From an uncultured Oscillospiraceae bacterium (GTDB lineage: Bacteria > Bacillota > Clostridia > Oscillospirales > Ruminococcaceae), in NCBI GenBank assembly GCA_934465295.1, contig CAKSKU010000014.1, positions 5,124-69,123 on the forward strand: a DNA stretch of 64,000 bases, written 5' to 3'. This document shows positions 25,806 through 33,924 of the stretch, piece after piece. A program made the position numbers and the translations under genes. Numbering within the stretch: the first letter of the stretch is position 1; each line of letters starts with the position of its first letter. A model generated the notes under the pieces. The model was not told the origin of the DNA, made no database searches, and was given only the letters and a program-made list of their open reading frames with translations.

Positions 25806-26639
25806 ATGAGCAAAGCTTATGAAAGACTTTTGAAATGCTATGAATGCTTTAAAGCGAAGATAAGCTTCGTCCCCGATATTGCGCTGATACTCGGCTCGGG
25901 TCTCGGCGATTATGCCGATACGATAAAGCAGGAGGCCGTCCTTGAATATAAGGATATCGAAGGCTTCCCCGTTTCGACCGTCGCAGGACATAAGGGAAGA
26001 TTTGTCTTTGGCTATGTCGGCGATGTAAAGGTCGTTGTAATGCAGGGCAGAGTTCACTATTATGAGGGCTATCCGATGGAGGATGTCGTTCTTCCCGTCC
26101 GCCTTATGAAGCTTATGGGCGCAAAGGTGCTGTTCCTCACGAACGCATCGGGCGGCGTGAACTTCGATTACAGCGCAGGCGACTTTATGCTCATCTCCGA
26201 CCAGATATGTATGGCTCCGTCACCGCTCATCGGCGAAAACCTCGACGAACTCGGCGTGCGCTTCCCCGATATGAGCAATATCTACGACAGAGACCTCCGC
26301 AAAACGGTAAGAGATACAGCCACTTCGTTAGGAATAAAGCTCCAAGAGGGCGTTTATATCCAGCTCACAGGGCCTAACTATGAATCACCTGCGGAAATAA
26401 GAATGGTGAGAACGCTCGGCGCAGACGCAGTCGGAATGTCCACCGCCTGCGAAGCCATTGCCGCAAATCACTGCGGACTTAAAACGGTCGGTATCTCCTG
26501 CGTTTCCAACCTCGCCTGCGGAATGACGGACAAACCGCTCACCCATGCAGAGGTTCAGGCGACCGCTGATAAAGCAGCACCGCTTTTCCGTCAGCTTGTA
26601 ACGGAATCGATAAAAAATATCGCAGCTTCACTTTCTTGA
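25806..26639 (+). CDS. Purine nucleoside phosphorylase, trimeric type
   Basis: A 277-residue enzyme that splits purine nucleosides with phosphate. Family motifs are ILGSGLGDYAD (phosphate loop), MQGRVHYYEGY, FLTNASGGVN, LTGPNYESPAE and GMSTACEAIAA, followed by SCVSNLACG. This is the PunA/DeoD-II type. It lies 17 bp after cheD, with its own good ribosome binding site, so it probably shares the flagellar/chemotaxis transcript. No link between this reaction and motility is established. Confidence 0.93.
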   Translation: MSKAYERLLKCYECFKAKISFVPDIALILGSGLGDYADTIKQEAVLEYKDIEGFPVSTVAGHKGRFVFGYVGDVKVVVMQGRVHYYEGYPMEDVVLPVRLMKLMGAKVLFLTNASGGVNFDYSAGDFMLISDQICMAPSPLIGENLDELGVRFPDMSNIYDRDLRKTVRDTATSLGIKLQEGVYIQLTGPNYESPAEIRMVRTLGADAVGMSTACEAIAANHCGLKTVGISCVSNLACGMTDKPLTHAEVQATADKAAPLFRQLVTESIKNIAASLS

Positions 26640-26655
26640 TAGGAGATGTTTTAAA

Positions 26656-26970
26656 ATGAATGAAGAGATCACAAATTTTCTGAAGTCGGTCAGGGATTCG
26701 TTCCTTTCAATATCGATCGTTCTTGTGCTGTATGGCTTTATCGAGAGATTTCTCCTGCCGAAGCAGACAAAGATCGTCGTTGATGAGGGAGTTTCCGCAG
26801 AGCTTGTTGCCCTCGGAAAGAAAGGCAACCCGAAGGCTGTCTATGTCAGCAGCAAGAAAAACCACCTCAATTTCAGGGGCGCAATTGTTTTCTGCATTAT
26901 AGCAAACCTCCTCACAAGCTTTATAAAAAAGTATGAGGAAGATCACAAAATTTCGGTCAGAGAAGACTGA
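26656..26970 (+). CDS. Small membrane protein of unknown function
   Basis: A 104-residue protein I do not recognise. Two hydrophobic segments are visible (about 15-32 and 73-90), separated by a charged loop. The C-terminus is charged. AGGAGATGTTTTAAA precedes the ATG. It is the last gene of the + strand operon before a strong bidirectional terminator. Confidence 0.65.
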   Translation: MNEEITNFLKSVRDSFLSISIVLVLYGFIERFLLPKQTKIVVDEGVSAELVALGKKGNPKAVYVSSKKNHLNFRGAIVFCIIANLLTSFIKKYEEDHKISVRED

Positions 26971-26997
26971 ACCCCGGCAAAATTCAAAAAGTAAAAA

Positions 26998-27044
26998 AGG
27001 CGCAGTTCACATAAATGCAATGTGAGCTGCGCCTGTTCTGTTTT
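26998..27044. terminator. Bidirectional terminator built on the GGCGCAATTCACA-type hairpin
   Basis: AGGCGCAGTTCACAT and ATGTGAGCTGCGCCT pair over 15 bp with one mismatch around a 5-6 nt loop, with A- and T-rich flanks. It separates the convergent ends of the flagellar operon and the response regulator gene. The stem has the same sequence as the hairpin modules of repeat R4. Confidence 0.85.
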
Positions 27045-27400
27045 TATAGTAATTCATTGATCCTCGAACGTAAGTCGGGCGCAGTGAACGGCTTCGTGAT
27101 AAAGCCTGCCGCACCTGCCTCAAAGCATCGGCGTTCGGTCTCCGGAGCGCCATCTGCGGTGAGAAAAATTATCGGTATCTCCGAACAGCCTTCGCTCGCC
27201 CGTATCTTTTTCATCACCTCAAAGCCGTCCACTTCGGGCATATTTATATCGAGCAGGATAAGACCGCAGGTGTTCTTTTCAAGAAACCTGAGTGCCTGCG
27301 CACCCGATGTCACCGCCGTTACCTTATAGATATCGCAGAGAGACGCCCGTGCCGCCGTGAGGTTTGCCTTGTTGTCGTCAACGATAAGGATATGCTTCAT
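27044..27400 (-). CDS. Single-domain response regulator
   Basis: A 118-residue receiver domain without an output domain. The acidic pair in ILIVDDNKAN, the phosphoacceptor Asp in LILLDINMP, the Thr of FLTADG and the Lys of TKPF are present. It lies 17 bp downstream of the DegV gene on the same strand. It is probably an acceptor in the phosphorelay started by the hybrid kinase of this cluster, or a CheY-like protein. Its target cannot be named. Confidence 0.9.
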   Translation of the reverse strand: MKHILIVDDNKANLTAARASLCDIYKVTAVTSGAQALRFLEKNTCGLILLDINMPEVDGFEVMKKIRASEGCSEIPIIFLTADGAPETERRCFEAGAAGFITKPFTAPDLRSRINELL

Positions 27401-27417
27401 TGAAATTCTCCTCTTTG

Positions 27418-28290
27418 TTATCGGCTGTTTTTTATATATAATATACCGAACGTGCCCGGACCGCAGTTGCCCGAAATGGTCGCCGAGGCGTTCGTGACCG
27501 TAAGCTCGTCAAAGCGGTCGTATTTTTCAGCCTCCGAGGTTATCGAGCGGAGCATTTTAACGCTGCACCCTGCATGAGTGATAAAGCCGAGCCGCCTGTC
27601 AATGCCCCTTTCGCCCTTAAGCTCATGGCGGATATACGATCTGCAGGCGGAGTCATAGTTCCCGAAGATTATCCGCTTTACTTTGAGAGTACCGTTTTTC
27701 ATCGCAAGAACGGGGTGTATGCGGAAAGCCGTGCAGACTTTCTTCACAAAGGCGGAAACGACACGTCCGTTGCGGTAAAGATAGTCGGCGTTCCGTGCGA
27801 TAAAGCTTGTGGAAACGTGTTTTTTCAGCTCGTCAAGCTCGGAAAGTATCCGCTCGCAGTCACAGCCCTCATCGGCAAGCTCCGCCGCATGCAGGACTAA
27901 TAGACCAAGCCCCGTCGAAAGATGCTGCGAATCGAAAATATGCACACGCTTTCCGTCCGCTCCCATCATATTTGCAGCCTCTTGCGCATTTTTGCAGGAG
28001 GCGCTTATCTCCGAGCTGATCGCAACAAGGATAAGCTCATCATAGCGTTTCAGATTTTTTGTGAATGTCCTGTAATAAACGTCGGGCGGCGGCGGTGACG
28101 ACCTCATTTTTCCACCACTGTTATCAAGATAATATATGACGTTTTCCGCCGTTATCTCGTCCGAGTCGGTGAAAATGCCGCTCTCCGTTTCAACAAGAAA
28201 ATAAAGTATGTCAACGCCGTATCTGTTCAGCAGGCTCTTCGGAAGATCGCATACACATTCGGCGAGGATACCAACCTTTCTCTTTCCCAT
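27418..28290 (-). CDS. DegV family protein
   Basis: A 290-residue member of the DegV family, whose known members bind fatty acids (FakB type). Visible signatures are CDLPKSLLNRYGVDILYF, LVAISSEISASCKNA, IFDSQHLSTGLG and GNCGPGTFGILYI. The usual DS(A/S)xD start is changed to ECVCD, and the Cys content is high. It sits between a hybrid kinase and a response regulator, 9 bp after the former, which is an unusual setting. A ligand-sensing role is inference. Confidence 0.85.
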   Translation of the reverse strand: MGKRKVGILAECVCDLPKSLLNRYGVDILYFLVETESGIFTDSDEITAENVIYYLDNSGGKMRSSPPPPDVYYRTFTKNLKRYDELILVAISSEISASCKNAQEAANMMGADGKRVHIFDSQHLSTGLGLLVLHAAELADEGCDCERILSELDELKKHVSTSFIARNADYLYRNGRVVSAFVKKVCTAFRIHPVLAMKNGTLKVKRIIFGNYDSACRSYIRHELKGERGIDRRLGFITHAGCSVKMLRSITSEAEKYDRFDELTVTNASATISGNCGPGTFGILYIKNSR

Positions 28291-28299
28291 AGCTTTCCT

Positions 28300-31044
28300 T
28301 TATTCCTCAAATCTTTTTTTCAGCAAAGCAGCCTTTTCTGCCGCATTGTCATATTCAAAATCATCTGCTTCAGCCTTTATCCCGTCAAAATACGGCTTTA
28401 AAGACTTTCCGCCGACCGCATACTGCGAAGCTTCTTCGCATACAGCCGATATCTCGTCCATATCGAATGATTCACAGGCGGAAATGACCCTTTCGGCAAA
28501 TTTGACAGCCTCCGCAGCCGTTATTTCAGTGAGCGGGACCGCTTCATTCGGCTCGTCCGCACCGTTTTCATCAAGGTGAAGATAGCTTCTGCCAAGCTCG
28601 GCTACTTTTTGATACAATTCAAGCATCGCACCGTTCTTTTCCTCGATAAGACCGTAGTTTTCGCTTTTTGCCGCAAGCTCCAGCTCCTTTGCAAGCTCGG
28701 AGAGCGGCTTTGAACCGACCGTGAGCGAGGTGCTTTTGAGTGCGTGGACTTCAATGATGTAGTTTTTCCACGATTTCTCATCAAAAAGGCTCTGTATGCG
28801 GCGGTTTTCGTCGGGAGCTTTGCGGACATACATTCCAAGTATATCCTTATAGGCTTCGGCATCGCCGCCCGTGTAGGCAAGCCCAAGCTCAGGTGAGAGC
28901 AGCTTTGCTTCATTGGCGGCTGTGTAGGGCTTTTCCGCATTGCTCGGGGGCTGTTCGGTCGGAACGGTCATAAGCTCCTTTGGCAGCCACATTCTCAGCA
29001 CACGGTCAAGAGCCGAAAGCTCTATCGGCTTTGCGATAAAATCATCAAATCCCGACTCGATATATATATCCCTCACGCCGTTAACAGCATTCGCCGTCAG
29101 CGCAACGATCGGCAGATTCTTATAGTATCGTCCCTCCATGCTCCGTATTTCTTTGACAGCTTCAATGCCGTCCATTTCGGGCATCATGTGATCCATAAAT
29201 ACGATGTCGAAGTCCTTTGAGCGGAGCATAGAGATAGCCGCCCTGCCGCTTTCCGCAGTAAGCACCTGCATACAGTATGGGCGCATAAGTCCCACTGCGA
29301 CCTTAAGGTTGATAATGTTATCGTCAACAACGAGAACTCTTGCCTTCGGCGCAATGAAGCGTATAGCCGAAGCTCTGCGTTCGCTCATGCCTGCGGCTGC
29401 CTTTTCATTGTTGAATACCGAGGCGGCTGTGATGGCGCAGAAAGGCTTGTAAACGCATTTCAGCTTCGAGGGAACGGCAACGGCGCACAGCCTGTCCTGA
29501 ACAACGATGATATCCGTGCTTTCGGACAATTCCTCAAAGAACGAGCGGGCTTCGGCATATTCCTCTCTGCCGATAAAAATATGGGTGTATTTTTTTTCCG
29601 AGACCGCCCGTTTGAGTGTCTGTAAAGAGTCGAAAAGCTCAAAATCAGCGTCAAGCTCCGTTTTCAGCTCGGAAATGAGCGAGTAGTATTCCTCCGATAC
29701 CCTCGGAGTATAAAGCTTGTCCATATCGATAAAGAACGCTGCGTGAATTTTTTCGGGGTCTTTTATGGTAATGAAAGGATGTCCGTCCGAGACCTCGAGT
29801 GGAACAACGAAGCGGAACTCCGAACCGACGCCGACTTTGCTCGAAACGTTGATAAAGCCGCCCATAGCGTCAATTAACCTGCGTGAGATGGCAAGTCCGA
29901 GACCTGTTCCCTCAACTGAGCGGTTCTTCTTCGTATCGATCTGCTGGAAGCTGCTGAAAAGCTTCTCCAGACCCTCAGGCGAAATTCCTATGCCCGTATC
30001 GGTGACGGAAACGGAAAGATTTATCCCGTATTCGTGCCTTGTCTGCGAAACACGAATGATAACGCAGCCCTTTTCGGTGAATTTTATCGCATTCGTGACA
30101 AGGTTTATTATCACCTGGCGAATGCGCAGTTCATCCCCGACAAGACCCGTCGGAAGATCGGTGGCGCATCTTACGATAAGCTCTATCGGCTTGTCTCCCT
30201 TTCGTGTGAGCGCAAGGTTTATAACATCGTTGAGCGTTGAAGCAATGTTGAACTCCTCGGAGATGAACTCCATTTTTCCCGATTCGATCTTGGAGAAATC
30301 GAGGATATCGTTTATTATCGCAAGCAGGCTGCGTCCCGAATTCTGTATGTTGAAGCAGTAGTCCCTGACGGTCGCACTGATATCATTTTCACGGAGGATA
30401 AGCTCGCACATTCCGACGATCGCATTCATCGGCGTGCGTATCTCATGGCTCATATTTGCGAGAAAATCGCCCTTTGCGCTGCTTGCCTGACGTGCGATCT
30501 CAAGCAGCGCCGCCTGCTTCTTCCTTGACTTGAAAAGAGTGTAGTTTATGTAGAGACAGACCAGCGTGTCAAAGAAATAAACTATCGGAAATCGCATAAG
30601 ATATGTCTCGGAATAAGCATAGCCAAGCTCATGCAGCGGCGACCACATATATACAGCGAGAAAGATACCGAGCAGCAGACAGAACCCTCCGCCGTAAAAA
30701 AGCTTGTAGAATACAATGCCTATCGGCGGAACGAGCAGCAGCCACACTATGCTGAAGCCCTCTTCACCGCCCGTTATGATGAAAAATACCATCATCGAAC
30801 CGATCGTTGTAAGAGTGCTGATGCTCAGAAATGGGAAGCTCTTTGTTTTTCTGTAAATGAAAAAATTCAGCACATACCATACGCCCAGAGCACCCGTGAT
30901 ATGCGCCATCAGCACCGAATGAGTGATTATATTGACAGCACACATAAAAAGGCTCACAAAGCCGACCGTTATAACTATAAGACCGACCGTCCGTGTGTCG
31001 GTGGTCTCGGCGTCCTTTTTAAGCTCCTTTAAAAAATCAAGCAT
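28300..31044 (-). CDS. Membrane hybrid histidine kinase with receiver and HPt domains
   Basis: A 914-residue sensor. About six membrane segments (20-170, including GGEEGFSIVW) form the sensor. The HisKA domain has FLANMSHEIRTPMNAIVG near 195-212. The ATPase domain has N-box NLVTNAIKF, DTGIGIS and GTGLGLAI. A degenerate receiver-like region at about 425-550 lacks the Asp pocket. A true receiver at about 565-690 has VVDDN, VFMDHMMP and KPI. An HPt domain near 745-800 carries HALKS. The last about 100 residues are helical and unrecognised. It starts the - strand operon with DegV and the response regulator. Confidence 0.93.
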   Translation of the reverse strand: MLDFLKELKKDAETTDTRTVGLIVITVGFVSLFMCAVNIITHSVLMAHITGALGVWYVLNFFIYRKTKSFPFLSISTLTTIGSMMVFFIITGGEEGFSIVWLLLVPPIGIVFYKLFYGGGFCLLLGIFLAVYMWSPLHELGYAYSETYLMRFPIVYFFDTLVCLYINYTLFKSRKKQAALLEIARQASSAKGDFLANMSHEIRTPMNAIVGMCELILRENDISATVRDYCFNIQNSGRSLLAIINDILDFSKIESGKMEFISEEFNIASTLNDVINLALTRKGDKPIELIVRCATDLPTGLVGDELRIRQVIINLVTNAIKFTEKGCVIIRVSQTRHEYGINLSVSVTDTGIGISPEGLEKLFSSFQQIDTKKNRSVEGTGLGLAISRRLIDAMGGFINVSSKVGVGSEFRFVVPLEVSDGHPFITIKDPEKIHAAFFIDMDKLYTPRVSEEYYSLISELKTELDADFELFDSLQTLKRAVSEKKYTHIFIGREEYAEARSFFEELSESTDIIVVQDRLCAVAVPSKLKCVYKPFCAITAASVFNNEKAAAGMSERRASAIRFIAPKARVLVVDDNIINLKVAVGLMRPYCMQVLTAESGRAAISMLRSKDFDIVFMDHMMPEMDGIEAVKEIRSMEGRYYKNLPIVALTANAVNGVRDIYIESGFDDFIAKPIELSALDRVLRMWLPKELMTVPTEQPPSNAEKPYTAANEAKLLSPELGLAYTGGDAEAYKDILGMYVRKAPDENRRIQSLFDEKSWKNYIIEVHALKSTSLTVGSKPLSELAKELELAAKSENYGLIEEKNGAMLELYQKVAELGRSYLHLDENGADEPNEAVPLTEITAAEAVKFAERVISACESFDMDEISAVCEEASQYAVGGKSLKPYFDGIKAEADDFEYDNAAEKAALLKKRFEE

Positions 31045-31101
31045 TATATACCCTCTATCTGTAATATAGAAGCCGCCCGTCCGAACAGCCTCTTACATTA
31101 G

Positions 31102-31130
31102 ATTATAATATTTTTTTACTAAAGTGTCAA
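31102..31130 (-). promoter_or_regulatory. Sigma-A promoter of the hybrid kinase operon
   Basis: On the - strand TTGACA (31130-31125) and TATAAT (31107-31102) are separated by 17 bp, a perfect consensus pair. The leader to the kinase ATG at 31044 is about 50 nt and contains GAGGG. Confidence 0.85.
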
Positions 31131-31252
31131 CAAAAATAAAATTTTCGGATATTTTGAAAAATTGTTTGTAACTGTTCAACAAAATAGTTTGGGCGTTTTA
31201 GTACAATTTATGCATACCTTTTTGTCGAAATTTCTCTATTAATAATAGTATA

Positions 31253-31354
31253 ATACTAATTTTTAATCAAAGTGTAGACAAAAAATCGGCGCAAAAGCCA
31301 TATATGCGAGCTTTTGCTTGATTTTTTGTACACTTTCAGTTTAAAAATTAGTAT
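31253..31354. repeat. Imperfect inverted repeat of about 100 bp, element R5
   Basis: The arms begin ATACTAATTTTTAA and run inward through AAAGTGTA.ACAAAAAATC and GCAAAAGC, with a few mismatches and indels, around a short ATATGC loop. It looks like a miniature hairpin element. It lies between the kinase promoter and the cupin terminator and contains no gene. The sequence from 31131 to 31252 is AT-rich and shows nothing else. Confidence 0.6.
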
Positions 31355-31356
31355 AA

Positions 31357-31393
31357 AAAATCACCGCACAAAGCTGCTCTGTGCGGTGATAAA
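31357..31393 (-). terminator. Terminator of the cupin gene
   Basis: TCACCGCACA and TGTGCGGTGA pair over 10 bp around AAGCTGCTC. On the - strand the stem is followed by a T-run, about 13 bp after the cupin stop. Confidence 0.85.
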
Positions 31394-31405
31394 GTTTGCA
31401 TAATA

Positions 31406-31729
31406 TCAGTAGGAAACGATGAGCTGCATCTTGAAGCACTCCTCGCCGTAAACAGCGTGGGGGATATCCTTCGGCATAATGAGCGTCTCGCCCGCTTCAA
31501 GATAGAAAATCTCGCCGCCGACGGTGAATCTGCCCTTGCCTTCGAGGACTGTTACCATAGCGTCACCCGATGCTGCGTGTGTGGAGATCTCCTCGCCCTT
31601 GTCGAATGAGAACAAGGTCATGCTCACAAGCTCGTTCTGAACGAGGGTCTTGCTGACGACCTGACCGCTCTGATATTCGACCTGATCCTTAAGAGCTATT
31701 TTTTCCTGCTTTGCAATATTTTTATACAT
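31406..31729 (-). CDS. Small cupin-domain protein
   Basis: A 107-residue single cupin barrel. The conserved core includes ISTHAASGDAMVTVLEGKG (motif 1, with one His where metal cupins have two) and GETLIMPKDIPHAV (motif 2, His kept). Such small cupins bind metals or small ligands; the substrate here is unknown. It is transcribed alone, with its own promoter and terminator. Confidence 0.88.
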   Translation of the reverse strand: MYKNIAKQEKIALKDQVEYQSGQVVSKTLVQNELVSMTLFSFDKGEEISTHAASGDAMVTVLEGKGRFTVGGEIFYLEAGETLIMPKDIPHAVYGEECFKMQLIVSY

Positions 31730-31817
31730 TTTTATTCCTCCCGAAAAAAGCTATATAATATAGTATGTTTTTCATGCCGTTTTATTCAGTCTGTGAGCGT
31801 TATTTCACATCGATTTT

Positions 31818-31845
31818 ATTGTATCTTTTTGTCGGGCTTTGTCAA
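31818..31845 (-). promoter_or_regulatory. Promoter of the cupin gene
   Basis: On the - strand TTGACA (31845-31840) and TACAAT (31823-31818) are 16 bp apart. A second possible -10 (TATATT) lies nearer the gene in 31752-31760. Confidence 0.6.
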
Positions 31846-32218
31846 GCTCGGGCGGAAAAAAACTTAGGTAAATGGCTGTTTACGCCCGATTTTTCGCCAG
31901 GATCAAGGAAAAATCCAATTTTACCTTTTGACTAATAGGTGTGGAGAAGGTTAAGGTATTTTTGTGAATTGCTACAAATCATACTCCAAAATTATAAACT
32001 TTTGATTTAAATTTGTCGACTTGCATAACATATTTTGGGATGTAAACCATAATTTGGCGTTACATAAAATTTTTTTAAGGCAGGTTTAGAGAGTTTGCAT
32101 AAAGCTTTTTGGAACATTATCCCATAAATCTCCCTAATTCAGCCTTTAGCAAGCCCGTTTGAGGGGGGCGAAATCGTCTGTTTTGTGCATATTAAACAAA
32201 AAAGAGGTTCAAATAAAT
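31846..32218. other. Non-coding stretch between divergent cupin and 3D-protein promoters
   Basis: No gene fits in these 373 bp. TCGGGCG and CGCCCGA at about 31848 and 31887 can form a hairpin followed by T residues. The remainder is AT-rich. I see no riboswitch class, including no c-di-AMP type, ahead of the cell-wall gene. Confidence 0.5.
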
Positions 32219-32247
32219 TTGACAAACGGCTATTTTGATTTTATAAT
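32219..32247 (+). promoter_or_regulatory. Consensus sigma-A promoter of the 3D-domain protein
   Basis: TTGACA (32219-32224) and TATAAT (32242-32247) with a 17-bp spacer. The start of transcription is predicted near 32254, giving a leader of about 95 nt. Confidence 0.88.
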
Positions 32248-32265
32248 AGCTAAAGTCGCTTAAAG

Positions 32266-32282
32266 ATTACAAATGGGTTACA
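32266..32282 (-). promoter_or_regulatory. WalR-like operator in the 3D-protein leader
   Basis: Read on the - strand the site is TGTAAC-CCATT-TGTAAT, an exact fit to the WalR (YycF) pattern TGTWAH-N5-TGTWAH. It lies just downstream of the predicted transcription start. In Bacillus WalR controls cell-wall hydrolase genes, including the 3D-domain gene yocH. Confidence 0.55.
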
Positions 32283-32348
32283 AATATTTAATTTCGGAAA
32301 AGACATAACGTGACCCAACAAGATCAAAGCAATCAAAAAGGAGATTTT

Positions 32349-33341
32349 ATGAGCAGACCTATTAAACTACCGTTAAAAAGCTTGCAGGATGTAAAAAAAC
32401 ATAAAATTGTTTCAATTGCTACTGCTGCTGCAGCCGGAATCGTAATTCTTCTGCTGGTTATTTTCGGAGCTGTCGGAAAGAACAGCGAACCTGTTTTTGA
32501 AGCAGACATCGTGAACGCATCACGCATGGGCGAGAAAACGATCACGGTGAACCCCAACCCATACTGCAAGGTCAATATCTTTGCCGACGGAAACAATTAT
32601 GTTGTAAGAGCAAAGGGAAGTGTTGCCGACGCTATCGACGCAGCAGGCATTGAGGTCGATGACAACGACCTTATCAATGTCGGACTTTCCGAACCGCTCA
32701 ACGCAAGCACAAATATCGTTATCAACCGTGTTGAATATGTTACCGAGGTCAAGCTTGAAGCTATCGAATATGCAACCGAATACAAGGAGGACGACAGCTA
32801 CGTTATCGGCTTCTCCAAGGTTCTCGTTGACGGCGAAGAGGGCGAACTCGCAAAGACAATATGCCATACCTACGTTGACGGAAAGCTCGCAAGCTCGGAC
32901 ATCGTAAGCACGGAAGTCACCGAAGAACCCGTTGACGAGGTCATCGTTCAGGGTACAGCCGAGGTAAATCCGATAGCTGCAATGAGCATTTCACAGCTCG
33001 ACGTTCCCGAATACCTTGCACTCGATGAAAACGGCGTTCCCACATCCTATTCAAACGTCCTTACAGGCAAATCCTGCGCATACAGCGCAAATCCCTCCGC
33101 AAAGACAGCCTCCGGCAGACAGGTCAAGGTCGGCTATGTTGCCGTTGACCCGTCCATAATCCCATACGGAACGGAGCTTTACATCGTTTCGACCGACGGA
33201 AAATACGTCTACGGCTACGCTGTTGCGGCCGATACGGGAACAGCGCTTCTTGATGGACGGATCCTCGTTGACCTCTTTATGGAAAGCTATGACGCAAGCT
33301 GTGACTGGGGCGCAAAGCAGGTCAATATTTACATTCTGTAA
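32349..33341 (+). CDS. Cell-wall protein with DUF348, G5-like and 3D domains
   Basis: A 330-residue exported protein of the YabE/YocH/Rpf-like group. A membrane anchor or signal lies at about 22-42. It is followed by a DUF348 domain (GNNYVVRAKGSVADAIDAAG), a G5-like segment (EYATEYKEDDSYVIG...) and a C-terminal 3D domain. That domain holds ASGRQVKVGYVAVDPSIIPY, GTELYI and AADTG; the three Asp of VDP, ADTG and RILVDLF give the name. It is probably a peptidoglycan-cleaving transglycosylase-type enzyme. ATG 32349 follows AAAAGGAG; the upstream GTG at 32310 has no such site. Confidence 0.88.
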   Translation: MSRPIKLPLKSLQDVKKHKIVSIATAAAAGIVILLLVIFGAVGKNSEPVFEADIVNASRMGEKTITVNPNPYCKVNIFADGNNYVVRAKGSVADAIDAAGIEVDDNDLINVGLSEPLNASTNIVINRVEYVTEVKLEAIEYATEYKEDDSYVIGFSKVLVDGEEGELAKTICHTYVDGKLASSDIVSTEVTEEPVDEVIVQGTAEVNPIAAMSISQLDVPEYLALDENGVPTSYSNVLTGKSCAYSANPSAKTASGRQVKVGYVAVDPSIIPYGTELYIVSTDGKYVYGYAVAADTGTALLDGRILVDLFMESYDASCDWGAKQVNIYIL

Positions 33342-33372
33342 AAAAATATAAAGATATACAAAACGGAAAAGT

Positions 33373-33410
33373 GTTCCCTCTGCTCTCGGGCAGGGGGAAC
33401 TTCGTTTTGT
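33373..33410 (+). terminator. Terminator after the 3D-domain gene
   Basis: GTTCCCTCTG (33373-33382) pairs with CAGGGGGAAC (33391-33400) with one wobble, followed by TTCGTTTTGT. Confidence 0.75.
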
Positions 33411-33424
33411 CAGAGCTATTAGAT

Positions 33425-33749
33425 GAGAGCTGCACAAAATTAAAGTTTACGTCCACGCTTTTCAAAGGGTGGCAGGGGTCAAGGGGACAGCGTCCCTTGT
33501 CGCACTCCGCAGAGTGCGAAACTCCCCAAACTAACAGCATAAAGCTTGCCGCAATAGTGAAATATCTGTAAGTTAAAAGGCGCAATTCACATTAAAAAAG
33601 GTAAAACAGAACGTGATAAATCGGTCTGTAAACCTATAAAATGTGAATTGCGCTTATTCTTTATGTTCGGAACAACTATCCTCGGCAAATAAATGTGAGG
33701 AGCAGAGCGACGGGCATTTATTGCCGACGGGATATTGAATGACGGTTTT
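33425..33749 (+). repeat. Composite repeat R4, half copy
   Basis: This segment matches the left part of the R4 copy at 49605-50385. It has the GCACAAAATTAAAGTTTACG start, the GGGTCAAGGGG...CGCACTCCGCAGAGTGCG box and the hairpin module at 33579-33653. The ACTATCCTCGGC...GGCATTTATTGCCGAC box follows. The second half is missing. There is no gene in it. From 33750 to 33857 the sequence is AT-rich, with a small palindrome ATTAC-TTTTA-GTAAT at 33796-33810 that might be an operator. Confidence 0.75.
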
Positions 33750-33857
33750 TCTTTTAGCAATCAAGTCATAAAATCTTTTTTGACAGTCTTATAAAATTAC
33801 TTTTAGTAATATTATATTTAAAATAAACAATACGTATTTAATTTAGCACCTTGCTGC

Positions 33858-33886
33858 TTGACAAAACTCGGTTCGTGTGGTATATT
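33858..33886 (+). promoter_or_regulatory. Promoter of the nitroreductase gene
   Basis: TTGACA (33858-33863) and TATATT (33881-33886) with a 17-bp spacer, about 40 bp before the start codon. Confidence 0.82.
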
Positions 33887-33924
33887 TATGGCATACAGTT
33901 TTCTTGAAAAGGAGCGTACTTATT

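Noticed and set aside
31846..32348. c-di-AMP (ydaO) riboswitch before the 3D-domain gene
   Set aside because: Such riboswitches often precede this gene type, but the leader after the promoter is under 100 nt and lacks the conserved core.
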